Shown here in pieces: positions 18,767-27,351 of a DNA stretch of 64,000 bases (position 1 is its first letter; each line of letters begins with the position of its first letter). A model generated the notes under the pieces. The model searched no databases, was not told where the DNA came from, and worked only from the letters and a program-made list of their open reading frames with translations. Source of the stretch: Iamia majanohamensis (GTDB taxonomy: Bacteria; Actinomycetota; Acidimicrobiia; Acidimicrobiales; Iamiaceae). The stretch covers positions 806,001 through 870,000 of the forward strand of contig NZ_CP116942.1 in NCBI RefSeq assembly GCF_028532485.1, written 5' to 3'. A program made the translations under genes and the position numbers.

Positions 18767-19780
18767 TCAGGTGGTCGGCGTGTACCCCGGGCGGCCCGCC
18801 GCGTCCCACTCCTCCCAGAAGACGAGGAAGTCCTCGCCGAGGAACGGGTCCTCGCCCTGGAGGGCCAGGCCGCCCCGGCGGATGGTCCAGTCCCACGGGG
18901 CCAGCTGGGCGGCCCGGGCCAGGTGGCCGGCCGCGGCGCGGGTCTGCCCCTGGCCGTGGAGCCAGGCCCCCAGGCGCCGCTCGGCCAGGGCCTCCTGGCC
19001 CTCGGGGGAGCGCACCGGGGTGCTGGGGCCCTCGGGCACGGTGCCGTCGCGCACCCAGGCCCGCAGGGCGTCGTGGTGGGTGGCGGCGTCGATCTGGGTG
19101 AAGTCGGCGAACTGGTCGTCGCCGGGGGCGATGGTGGGCGGCTTCACCACGGTGCCGTCCTCGTCGACCCACACCACGCTGGGCACGTTGGTGATCCCGT
19201 AGCGCTCGGCGGTGACGTGGGCGGTGTCGACGACCACGGGGTAGTCGGGGTCGGCGGCCTCGATCCACGGGCGGGCGTCGTCGGGCGTGGCGTCGAGGGC
19301 GACCGAGAAGACGGCCAGCCCCTCGTCGGCCAGCTCGTCCTGGATGGCCTGCCAGGCCCCCAGCTCGTGGCGGCACCCGCACCACGACGCCCACGTGACG
19401 AGCACCCGCTTGCGCCCGGCCAGCTCGGCGAAGGACCGGGTGCTGCCGTCGAGGGCGGGCAGCTCCAGGTCCGGGGCGGGGACGCCGGCCCGGCCCGTGT
19501 CGTGGGCCGGCGGGGCCAGGGCGGCCACGATGTGGTCCTCGTCGAGGGCGAGGGCCAGGCCCAGCGCTGCGGCCCACTCGAGCAGGTCGATGCGCCCGTC
19601 CTCCCAGACGATGGGTCGACCGAGCAGTGGCACGCAGGTCTCGTCCCGGCACAGGCCCTCGGGCTTGAGGGTCCAGCCGGTGGCCTCGGTCAGCGACTCC
19701 GGGTCGACGGCCTGGGTATCGCCCGCGACCTCGTGGGCCTGGCCGTCGACGTCGAGCAGGGTCAGGGACGGTGTGGTCAC
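18767..19780 (-). CDS. Thioredoxin-like (redoxin) protein with a CGC active site
   Basis: 337 residues from GTG at 19780. A ~110-residue N-terminal region precedes a thioredoxin/AhpC-like domain: APDLELPALDG, then LVTWASWCGCRHELGAW (about 125-142), VFSVALD and the cis-Pro region ITNVPSVVWVDEDG. The usual CxxC is replaced by CGC. A C-terminal helical region follows. It is probably a cytoplasmic disulfide reductase or peroxiredoxin-like protein; there is no signal peptide. Confidence 0.8.
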   Translation of the reverse strand: MTTPSLTLLDVDGQAHEVAGDTQAVDPESLTEATGWTLKPEGLCRDETCVPLLGRPIVWEDGRIDLLEWAAALGLALALDEDHIVAALAPPAHDTGRAGVPAPDLELPALDGSTRSFAELAGRKRVLVTWASWCGCRHELGAWQAIQDELADEGLAVFSVALDATPDDARPWIEAADPDYPVVVDTAHVTAERYGITNVPSVVWVDEDGTVVKPPTIAPGDDQFADFTQIDAATHHDALRAWVRDGTVPEGPSTPVRSPEGQEALAERRLGAWLHGQGQTRAAAGHLARAAQLAPWDWTIRRGGLALQGEDPFLGEDFLVFWEEWDAAGRPGYTPTT

Positions 19781-19842
19781 CGGCTCAGGGTAGGACCGGT
19801 TCCCCCGATCCCGCTGCTCGTGCGCGGTCGACGGCGGGCCGC

Positions 19843-21384
<1,542 letters not shown>

Positions 21385-21419
21385 GCCCCGGAACCTACCC
21401 GGACCGCAGCGACGCCTGT

Positions 21420-21429
21420 CACAGCTGTG
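21420..21429. promoter_or_regulatory. Palindrome upstream of the acyl-CoA synthetase
   Basis: CACAGCTGTG is a perfect 10-bp palindrome 36-45 bp upstream of the start codon on the minus strand, where an operator could lie. No regulator gene is adjacent. Confidence 0.3.
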
Positions 21430-21449
21430 CCTCGTGCGCCCTGCGAAGC

Positions 21450-21489
21450 GGTGAAGGCTCCCCGTCGCCGGTGACGGGGGACCTTCACC
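21450..21489 (-). terminator. Strong hairpin after the HAD gene
   Basis: GGTGAAGG (21450-21457) pairs with CCTTCACC (21482-21489). After two mismatches the stem continues with CCCCGTC/GACGGGG around a short loop. It begins 10 bp past the stop of the minus-strand HAD gene and should isolate it from the downstream synthetase gene. Confidence 0.7.
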
Positions 21490-21498
21490 GGTACGGGG

Positions 21499-22332
21499 TC
21501 AGAGGAGGTGGCGCTCGATCCAGGCGGCCACGCCGTCCTCGGCGTTGGTGCCGGTGACCTCGTCGGCCACCTCGACGACGCCGGGGTGGGCGTCGCCCAT
21601 GGCCACCCCCGTGCCGGCCCAGGTGAGCATGGCCAGGTCGTTGCGGGCGTCGCCGAAGGCGACCACCTGGTCGGCGCCGATGCCCCGCTGCTCGCAGAGG
21701 GCGGCCAGGGTCGTCGCCTTGGTCACGCCCCGGGCCGACACCTCGACCAGCTGGAGGCCCCCGCTGGCGGTGACCTCGCCCAGGTCGCCCACCGCCTCGG
21801 TGGCGGCGTCGATGTAGGCGTCGCCCTCGGTCCCGGGGACCTTGAGGAGGATCTTGGCCGCGGGCCGGGCCACGCTCTCGTGGGCGGGCCCCACCCACGC
21901 CTCCACGGCCGTGGGGACCTGGCCGTGCCAGGCCTCCTCCATGGCGATGCCGTCGGCGAACTCGACGGCCATCATCCCGTCGGGGTGCAGGGCGCGGAGG
22001 CGGGCCACGACCTCGGCGCCGGCCTCGGGGGTGAGGGTGTGCTCGGTGATGACCTCCCCGGTGCCCAGGTCGAGGACGAGCGCACCGTTGGAGCAGATGG
22101 CGAGCCCCGGGCCCAGGCCCAGCCCGACGGTCCAGCGCGGCGGGCGCCCGGTGACGGCGACGAGGTCGATGCCCCGGGCCCGCATGCGGTCGAGGGTCGC
22201 GGCGGTGCGCTCGGACAGCCCGCCCAGCCGCCGGCCCTCGGGGCGGGCGAGGAGGGTCCCGTCCAGGTCGGAGGCCACCAGGGCCACCCGCCCGTGGTCG
22301 GTCCGGGCCTCCGATGCGTCGACGCTGCTCAT
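21499..22332 (-). CDS. HAD-superfamily phosphatase, Cof type
   Basis: 277 residues from the ATG at 22332. Motif I ASDLDGTLL with nucleophile D22 and acid D24; motif II AVTGRPPRW; motif III Lys in KATTLAALC; motif IV FGDARNDLAML. The insertion between II and III is a C2b cap. Cof-type enzymes dephosphorylate sugar phosphates or cofactors such as FMN; the substrate here is unknown. Confidence 0.92.
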   Translation of the reverse strand: MSSVDASEARTDHGRVALVASDLDGTLLARPEGRRLGGLSERTAATLDRMRARGIDLVAVTGRPPRWTVGLGLGPGLAICSNGALVLDLGTGEVITEHTLTPEAGAEVVARLRALHPDGMMAVEFADGIAMEEAWHGQVPTAVEAWVGPAHESVARPAAKILLKVPGTEGDAYIDAATEAVGDLGEVTASGGLQLVEVSARGVTKATTLAALCEQRGIGADQVVAFGDARNDLAMLTWAGTGVAMGDAHPGVVEVADEVTGTNAEDGVAAWIERHLL

Positions 22333-22650
22333 GTCGCGATCACCCGTGCAGCCTGCCCCACGGACCGCCGACCTCCGCACCCCACCGTCGGTCCCGCCCC
22401 GCGCCGAGCAGCCAGGTCGATCCGAGGACCTGGACTGCGGCGCCGCCACCCGTGGGCACCGACGAGCCGGTGCGCGCGACCACGTGGACCCGTCGCAGCG
22501 CCCCTGGAGCCCGTCGCAGGGAACCGTGGGCACCGAGGAGCGAGGTGGGTCCGAGCACGTGGAGCGCGGAGCAGCAGCGAACGGTGGTCACGGAGGATCT
22601 GGGTGGGCCCGAGGACGTGGGAGCCGGCGCAGCCGCTGGGGGGTGCGGGG
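22333..22650. other. Non-coding stretch with degenerate tandem repeats
   Basis: 318 bp between the HAD gene and the IS30 element without a convincing gene. Open frames exist on both strands but are Arg/Gly-rich and follow the repeat pattern rather than a protein pattern. The repeats are listed separately. Confidence 0.6.
22384..22638. repeat. Four degenerate tandem copies, ~58-75 bp each
   Basis: Units begin near 22384, 22448, 22522 and 22580. The shared pattern is ACCGTGGGCACCGA, then a variable part, then CCGAGCACGTGGAGC and GCGCAGC-like ends. The third and fourth copies align best, 58 bp apart. No stem-loop typical of an RNA gene is evident. Function unknown. Confidence 0.55.
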
Positions 22651-22677
22651 GGTGGTCTCAGGGGGTGGGCGCAAGGA
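22651..22677 (+). repeat. Left inverted repeat of the IS30 element
   Basis: The core TCAGGGGGTGGGCGCAAGGA (22658-22677) matches the right end with one mismatch; the outer GGTGG is also shared. Confidence 0.85.
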
Positions 22678-22704
22678 TCTTCGTGGTCTCGATCACGGAG
22701 GTTG

Positions 22705-23874
22705 ATGGTGAAGAAGAAGCGTCGTTGGCAGCGGTTGCCTGACGAGGTGGTGTCTGAGGTTCGTCGCTTGGATGCGCTGGGTCTGTCCGAGCAGCAGATC
22801 GTGGAAGCGGTCGGTGTCGGGAAGGGGTCGGTGCATCGGGTTCGGCATCGTCGGGCCGATGTGGTCGGGCCGGTGGAGCCGTGGCAGCCCCGTCGGGGGT
22901 GTCTGACCTTGGAGGACCGGGTGCAGATCGCGGTCGGGCTCGGACGGGGTGAGACCTTCACTGCGATCGGGGCCCGTGTCGGTGTTGCTGTGTCGTCGAT
23001 CTCTCGGGAGGTCGGCGGTTGTCGAGGGCGGAGGTCCTATGACGCGGCGAAGGCGCACCGGCGGGCGCAACGGGCGGCCCGGCGACCGAAGTGCCGTCGG
23101 CTTGATGTCAGCTCGGAGTTGCGTCGTCGGGTGGTCGAGCTGCTCGAGGCGTGGTGGTCACCGGAGCAGATCGCGGCCAGGCTGCGATGCGAGTTCCCTG
23201 ACCGGCCGGAGATGTGGGTGTCGCACGAGACGATCTACCAGTCGCTGTATGTGCAGGGCCGCGGGGAGCTGCGCAAGGATCTCGCCCGCTGCCTGCGCAC
23301 CGGGCGGGCTCGCCGCCGGTCCCGTCGTGAGAGCCTTCGCCGGGGACCGATTCCCGACCCGGTCCCGATCAGCGAGCGGCCCGCCGAGGTCGAGGACCGC
23401 GCCGTGCCCGGCCACTGGGAAGGTGACCTGATCTTCGGTGCCGGGACCCGGCACGCCTTCGGCACCCTCGTCGAGCGCCAGACCCGGTTCGTGATGCTGT
23501 TGCACCTCCCGAACGGTCACAGCGCCGAGAACGTCCGAGCTGCGATGGCCGCCAAGATCACAGACCTCCCGGCCGAGCTGGTCAAGACCATCACCTGGGA
23601 CCGGGGCGTCGAGATGGCCCGCCACCAGGCCCTCACCATCGACACCGGCGTCGAGGTCTACTTCTGCGACCCGCACAGCCCCTGGCAACGCGGGTCCAAC
23701 GAGAACACCAACGGCCTGCTCCGCCAGTACTTCCCAAAGGGCTCGGACTTCTCCACCATCACCGCCGAAGACCTCGACCAGGCCGCCGCTAGCCTCAACA
23801 GCCGGCCACGCAAGACCCTCGACTGGCGCACGCCAGCCGAAGCGCTCACCGAGCTCCTTGCACCCACCCCCTGA
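22705..23874 (+). CDS. IS30-family transposase
   Basis: 389 residues from the ATG at 22705, with a perfect GGAGG 5 nt upstream. Two N-terminal HTH regions (LSEQQIVEAVGVGKGSVHRV; FTAIGARVGVAVSSISREV) precede the IS30 DDE domain: D241 in HWEGDLIFG, D299 in TWDRG and E333 in GSNENTNG, i.e. DD(57)E(33) spacing. Intact and probably functional. The last codons and stop lie inside the right inverted repeat. Confidence 0.96.
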   Translation: MVKKKRRWQRLPDEVVSEVRRLDALGLSEQQIVEAVGVGKGSVHRVRHRRADVVGPVEPWQPRRGCLTLEDRVQIAVGLGRGETFTAIGARVGVAVSSISREVGGCRGRRSYDAAKAHRRAQRAARRPKCRRLDVSSELRRRVVELLEAWWSPEQIAARLRCEFPDRPEMWVSHETIYQSLYVQGRGELRKDLARCLRTGRARRRSRRESLRRGPIPDPVPISERPAEVEDRAVPGHWEGDLIFGAGTRHAFGTLVERQTRFVMLLHLPNGHSAENVRAAMAAKITDLPAELVKTITWDRGVEMARHQALTIDTGVEVYFCDPHSPWQRGSNENTNGLLRQYFPKGSDFSTITAEDLDQAAASLNSRPRKTLDWRTPAEALTELLAPTP

Positions 23875-23881
23875 ATCCACC
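23855..23881 (-). repeat. Right inverted repeat of the IS30 element
   Basis: TCCTTGCACCCACCCCCTGA (23855-23874) plus outer ATCCACC. It overlaps the transposase stop codon TGA (23872-23874). Confidence 0.85.
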
Positions 23882-23948
23882 GGGGGTCTCCCCCCGCAGA
23901 GGCCGGGGGCTGCGAGGGACGAGCCGCCCCTGCCGGGATCCCTCCGTC

Positions 23949-24000
23949 GCGAGCGCAGCGAGCACCGTCAGCTCGTCGGAGTGGAGCGAGCGCAGCGAGC
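23949..24000. repeat. 15-bp direct repeat after the IS element
   Basis: GCGAGCGCAGCGAGC occurs at 23949-23963 and 23986-24000, 37 bp apart, just past the 3' end of the next minus-strand gene. The second copy is embedded in a longer GAGCGAGCGCAGCGAGCGA. Similar runs are common 3' of genes in high-GC actinomycetes; function unknown. Confidence 0.5.
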
Positions 24001-24018
24001 GAACGACGACGAAGACGC

Positions 24019-25074
24019 CTACGCGGGCACCGAGAGGGCGGGGAGGAGGGCGTCGTGGTCGGAGAAGAGGCTGGAGGCCGGGCCCTTCCCCTCGAGGGCG
24101 TCGGCGGCCAGGATCACCGCCGCCGCGGTGTAGGTCGACTGCTCGCCGCCGGGGTAGTGCACGCCCTCGGGGAAGACGGTGCCGGTCCAGTAGCGGCCGC
24201 CCGGCTCCCGGTACTGCTGGGCCCAGCGGAACAGGGCCTCGGCGGTCTCGCGCTCGCCGGCGGCGAGGTGGGCCATGGCGCACTCGCACGTCTCCGCCGC
24301 GGTGATCCAGGGCCGGTCCGACACGCAGCGCACGCCGCGGTCGTCCATGAGGAAGGCGGCCCGGCGCTTGGCCAGCCGCTCCCGGGCGAGGTCACCGGTG
24401 AGGGCGCCGCAGAGCACGGGGTAGTACCAGTCCATGGCCCAGCGGTGCTTGGGGGCGAAGGCGTCGGGCTCGGTCTGGATGACGTGGGCCAGGCGGCTGG
24501 CGGCGGCCATCCAGTGGGGGCGCTCGTGGCCCAGCTCGGCGGCCACCGCGGCGGCGCAGCGGAGGCTGTGGCAGATGCTGGAGGACCCGGTGAGCAGGGC
24601 GAAGGACCACGGCGTGCCGTCGGCGTGGCGGGCCCAGAGGATCTCGCCCCGCTCGGTCTGGAGGTCGAGCACGAAGCCGATGGCGGCGTCGAGGGCCGGC
24701 CACATCGTCTCGAGGAAGCCGCGGTCGCCGGTGAGCAGCCAGTGGTGCCAGGCGCCGGTGGCCGGGTAGGCGATGACGTTGGCGTCGAGCTTGTCCTGCT
24801 CGACGCCGTCCTCCAGGTAGTACTGGTGCCAGGACCCGTCGGGCCGCTGGAGGTCGAGGAGCCACTGGTAGGCGCGCTCGGCCTCGGCGATGCGGCCCCC
24901 GAGGGCCAGGGCCATGGCCGCCTCCACGTGGTTCCAGGGGTCGGCGTGGCCGCCCGGGTACCACGGGACCATGCCGTCGGGCAGCTGCCACTCGGCGATG
25001 GCGTCGACGGTCTCCTGGACCTGCGCGCCGGTGACCATGCCCTCGACGCCCGGGGTGGGGTGGCGGCGGGTCAC
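24019..25074 (-). CDS. Alpha/alpha-barrel protein, prenyltransferase/terpene-cyclase-like
   Basis: 351 residues from GTG at 25074, which overlaps the upstream methyltransferase stop by 4 nt (GTGA). Repeated helical-barrel motifs: ADPWNHVEAAMALALGGR, QRPDGSWHQYY, ITAAETCECAMAHLAAG and YTAAAVILAADAL. The QxxDGSW element is the repeat typical of squalene-cyclase/prenyltransferase barrels, but a catalytic DXDD is not evident. It might instead act on a glycan, since it is coupled to a methyltransferase and near a GT4 gene. Confidence 0.7.
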   Translation of the reverse strand: MTRRHPTPGVEGMVTGAQVQETVDAIAEWQLPDGMVPWYPGGHADPWNHVEAAMALALGGRIAEAERAYQWLLDLQRPDGSWHQYYLEDGVEQDKLDANVIAYPATGAWHHWLLTGDRGFLETMWPALDAAIGFVLDLQTERGEILWARHADGTPWSFALLTGSSSICHSLRCAAAVAAELGHERPHWMAAASRLAHVIQTEPDAFAPKHRWAMDWYYPVLCGALTGDLARERLAKRRAAFLMDDRGVRCVSDRPWITAAETCECAMAHLAAGERETAEALFRWAQQYREPGGRYWTGTVFPEGVHYPGGEQSTYTAAAVILAADALEGKGPASSLFSDHDALLPALSVPA

Positions 25075-25835
25075 GCCGACACCGCCAGGTCGAGGTCGGC
25101 GGGGGCCGGGGCCTCGCCGCGGAGCGGGCGGGGGCGGGAGTAGACCACGAGGCTCTTGCCCATCACCGGGTTGAGGACCTTCTCGGCCCACCGGGTGGTG
25201 CGGGGCGCCTTGGTGATGTCCCAGACGAGGAGGCGGTGGTAGGCCCGCACCAGCGGGTGGTCGTCGTTGGTGGGACCGACGGCGCACTTGAGCCACCAGT
25301 ACGGCGAGTGCAGGGCGTGGGCGTGGTGGCTGTCCCCCGGTCGGAACCCGGCCTCGCGCAGGTCGCGCCGCAGCCGGGCCTCGGTGAAGATGCGCACGTG
25401 GCCGCCCTCGACGAAGGGGGCGTGGTACTCCTCGGACAACTTCCAGCACAGGACCTCGGGCAGGTGCGAGGGCACGGTGGCGGCCATCATCCCGTCGGGC
25501 TTGAGCACCCGACGCAGCTCCCGCAGCGCGGCCGCCTCGTCGGGGATGTGCTCGAGGACCTCGGAGCAGATGATGCGGTCGAAGGTGGCGTCGGGGAACG
25601 GAAGGCGCGTCCCGTCCCCGTTCACGGCGGTGCCGAGGTCGCTGCCCTCGCCCCCCTCCTGGAGGGCGGCGAGCAGGGAGCGCACCTCGGGCAGCTCGTC
25701 GAAGCCGTAGTCGAGGGCGATGACCCGCGCCCCCCGGCGGAAGGCCTCGAAGGCGTGGCGCCCGGCCCCCGCCCCCATGTCGAGCACCAGGTGCCCGGGC
25801 TCGAGCTTCAGCCGGTCGTAGTCCACGGTCAGCAC
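25071..25835 (-). CDS. Class I SAM-dependent methyltransferase
   Basis: 254 residues. Motif I LVLDMGAGAGRHAFEA (residues 17-32), acidic ALDYGFDELPE, and motif IV IICSEVLEHIPDE. The GTG start at 25835 has GAGGGGGAC upstream. It forms an operon with the barrel protein and probably acts in the same pathway as the GT4 gene upstream. The start region is duplicated 65 bp upstream (see repeat). Substrate unknown. Confidence 0.87.
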   Translation of the reverse strand: MLTVDYDRLKLEPGHLVLDMGAGAGRHAFEAFRRGARVIALDYGFDELPEVRSLLAALQEGGEGSDLGTAVNGDGTRLPFPDATFDRIICSEVLEHIPDEAAALRELRRVLKPDGMMAATVPSHLPEVLCWKLSEEYHAPFVEGGHVRIFTEARLRRDLREAGFRPGDSHHAHALHSPYWWLKCAVGPTNDDHPLVRAYHRLLVWDITKAPRTTRWAEKVLNPVMGKSLVVYSRPRPLRGEAPAPADLDLAVSA

Positions 25836-25913
25836 AGGTCCCCCTCGGCGTCCGGTCGGGCCGGTCCCCGCTCACCCCGGTCGTCGTCCACGGTCAGCAC
25901 GGGTCCCCCTCGG
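25821..25913. repeat. Duplicated translation-start module (28 bp, copies 65 bp apart)
   Basis: Copies 25821-25848 and 25886-25913 are identical at 27 of 28 positions. On the minus strand each contains the ribosome site CCGAGGGGGACC, a GTG and the first codons of the methyltransferase. The upstream copy therefore also presents a start. Confidence 0.85.
25829..25900 (-). CDS. 23-codon mini-ORF from the duplicated start
   Basis: It begins at the GTG in the upstream copy of the duplicated module, with the same ribosome site as the real gene, reads MLTVDDDRGERG and so on, and stops at a TGA overlapping the first codons of the methyltransferase. It may be translated and feed ribosomes to, or hold them from, the true start. 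It is probably a by-product of a tandem duplication rather than a functional peptide. Confidence 0.3.
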   Translation of the reverse strand: MLTVDDDRGERGPARPDAEGDLC

Positions 25914-25989
25914 ACGGGTCGTCGGCGACGGCTGGTGCCGTCGGCCGGCGTCGGCCCGCGGCGGTGCGCACCTCAGGCCTGCGCACCGC

Positions 25990-27252
25990 TCAGCGGTCCT
26001 CGGCCAGGCGGGCGCGGTACTGCTCGACGGTGCGCCGGGCGGTGTTGTGCCAGCTCCACTGCGACTCGACCCGGGTCCGCCCCGCGGCCCCCACCGTCTC
26101 GCGCAGGTCGGGGCGGTCGAGGGCCCAGGCGATCTTGGCCGCCAGGGCCTCGCTGTCGCCGGGCTCGACGAGCAGAGCGGTCTCCCCGTCGGGGCCGACG
26201 ACCTCGGGCAGGGCGCCGCCGGTGGTGGCCACGACGGGCGTGCCGCAGCTCATGGCCTCGATGGCGGGCAGCGAGAAGCCCTCGTAGAGCGACGGCACGA
26301 CGGCGAGCTGGGCCTCGTTGTAGAGCTCGACGATGCGGCGGTCGGTGACCCCGGTGACGAACTCGACGTGGTCGGTGAGCCCCAGGCGGTCGATGGTCTC
26401 GGCCGAGCGCCCGCCCTCCTTCTTGCGCCCGATCACGGTGAGGTGCAGCTCGGGCCGCTCGACCCGCAGCTTGGCCAGGGCCTCGAGCAGGTAGGAGAGG
26501 CCCTTCATGGCCACGTCGGCGCTGGCGGTGGTGATGAGGTGACCGGGGCGGCGGTCGACCTCGGGCAGCGGCGTGAACAGCTGCGGGTCGACCCCGACGG
26601 GCACGATGTGCATGCGGTCGCGGGGGACCTTGTGGTCCCGGGCGATGTCCTCGAAGGAGTTGGCCGACACGGTGATGACCCGCTTCAGGCGCCGGGCCAC
26701 CTCGGTCTGCATGCGGGTGAAGCCGTACCAGCGCGACAGCGTCAGGCGCTTGTAGAGGCTGCTGGCGTGGGCCATCTCCAGCTTGCGGTCGACGGTGATG
26801 GGGTGGTGGATCGTGGCGATGACCGGGATCCGGGCCACCTTCTCCAGGGCGAGGACGCCGTAGCCCAGGCTCTGGTTGTCGTGGATGATGTCGAAGTCGT
26901 CGCGCCGGTCCTTCAGGGCCTGGTAGGCCCGCACCGAGAAGGCCAGCGGCTCGGGGAAGGTGCCGAGGGAGAAGGCCCCGACCTCGACCACGTCGGCCAG
27001 GCTCTTCAGCTCCCACACGCCCGGCATCCGCATCGGGAAGTGCTCGTTGTAGATGTCGAGGCTGTCGAGGGGGTGCAGGACCACCCGCTCGTCGACCTCG
27101 GGGTGGGGTTGGCCGGAGAACACCTCGACGTGGTGCCCGAGGTCGACCAGCGCCTTGGCCAGGTGGCGCACGTAGATCCCCTGGCCCCCGACGTGGGGCT
27201 TCCCCCGGTAGGTGAGCAGGGCGATCCGCAGCGGTCGGTCGTCGGTCGCCAT
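25990..27252 (-). CDS. GT4-family glycosyltransferase
   Basis: 420 residues from the ATG at 27252. N-terminal IALLTYRGKPHVGGQGIYV (sugar-acceptor fold), middle IATIHHPITVDR, and the C-terminal GT-B nucleotide-binding site with YEGFSLPAIEAMSCGTPVVA, carrying the EX7E motif. It transfers a sugar from a nucleotide-sugar to a lipid, polyol or protein acceptor. A palindrome (27276-27291) lies 24 bp upstream of the start. It probably works with the methyltransferase and barrel genes downstream. Confidence 0.93.
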   Translation of the reverse strand: MATDDRPLRIALLTYRGKPHVGGQGIYVRHLAKALVDLGHHVEVFSGQPHPEVDERVVLHPLDSLDIYNEHFPMRMPGVWELKSLADVVEVGAFSLGTFPEPLAFSVRAYQALKDRRDDFDIIHDNQSLGYGVLALEKVARIPVIATIHHPITVDRKLEMAHASSLYKRLTLSRWYGFTRMQTEVARRLKRVITVSANSFEDIARDHKVPRDRMHIVPVGVDPQLFTPLPEVDRRPGHLITTASADVAMKGLSYLLEALAKLRVERPELHLTVIGRKKEGGRSAETIDRLGLTDHVEFVTGVTDRRIVELYNEAQLAVVPSLYEGFSLPAIEAMSCGTPVVATTGGALPEVVGPDGETALLVEPGDSEALAAKIAWALDRPDLRETVGAAGRTRVESQWSWHNTARRTVEQYRARLAEDR

Positions 27253-27275
27253 GAGCGGGCCAGCCTCCCCCGCGG

Positions 27276-27291
27276 TTGACCACCCGGTCAA
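27276..27291. promoter_or_regulatory. Inverted repeat TTGACC-N4-GGTCAA, candidate operator
   Basis: TTGACCACCCGGTCAA: perfect 6-bp arms around ACCC, 24-39 bp upstream of the GT4 start codon. Shape and spacing resemble TetR-family operators of actinomycetes. No regulator gene is adjacent in the window. Confidence 0.5.
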
Positions 27292-27351
27292 ACGTGCGCC
27301 GCCCCCGTCGCCACCCTCGGTGGTCACCCCGTCGGGCGAGGCCCCGACGGG

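Larger units (their letters stand above)
22651..23881 (+). mobile_element. IS30-family insertion sequence, apparently complete
   Basis: 1231 bp bounded by imperfect 27-bp inverted repeats (22651-22677 and 23855-23881, 24 of 27 positions matching) with one intact transposase gene. The flanks are G-rich (GGG on both sides), so a 2-3 bp target duplication cannot be proven. It sits between genes and disrupts no visible coding sequence. Confidence 0.88.

Noticed and set aside
22340-22591. 83-residue frame in the tandem-repeat region
   Set aside because: Its sequence simply follows the DNA repeat and shows no ribosome site or fold.
21508-22704. N-terminal extension of the IS30 transposase through the HAD gene
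   Set aside because: It lies outside the inverted repeats; the ATG at 22705 with GGAGG is the real start.
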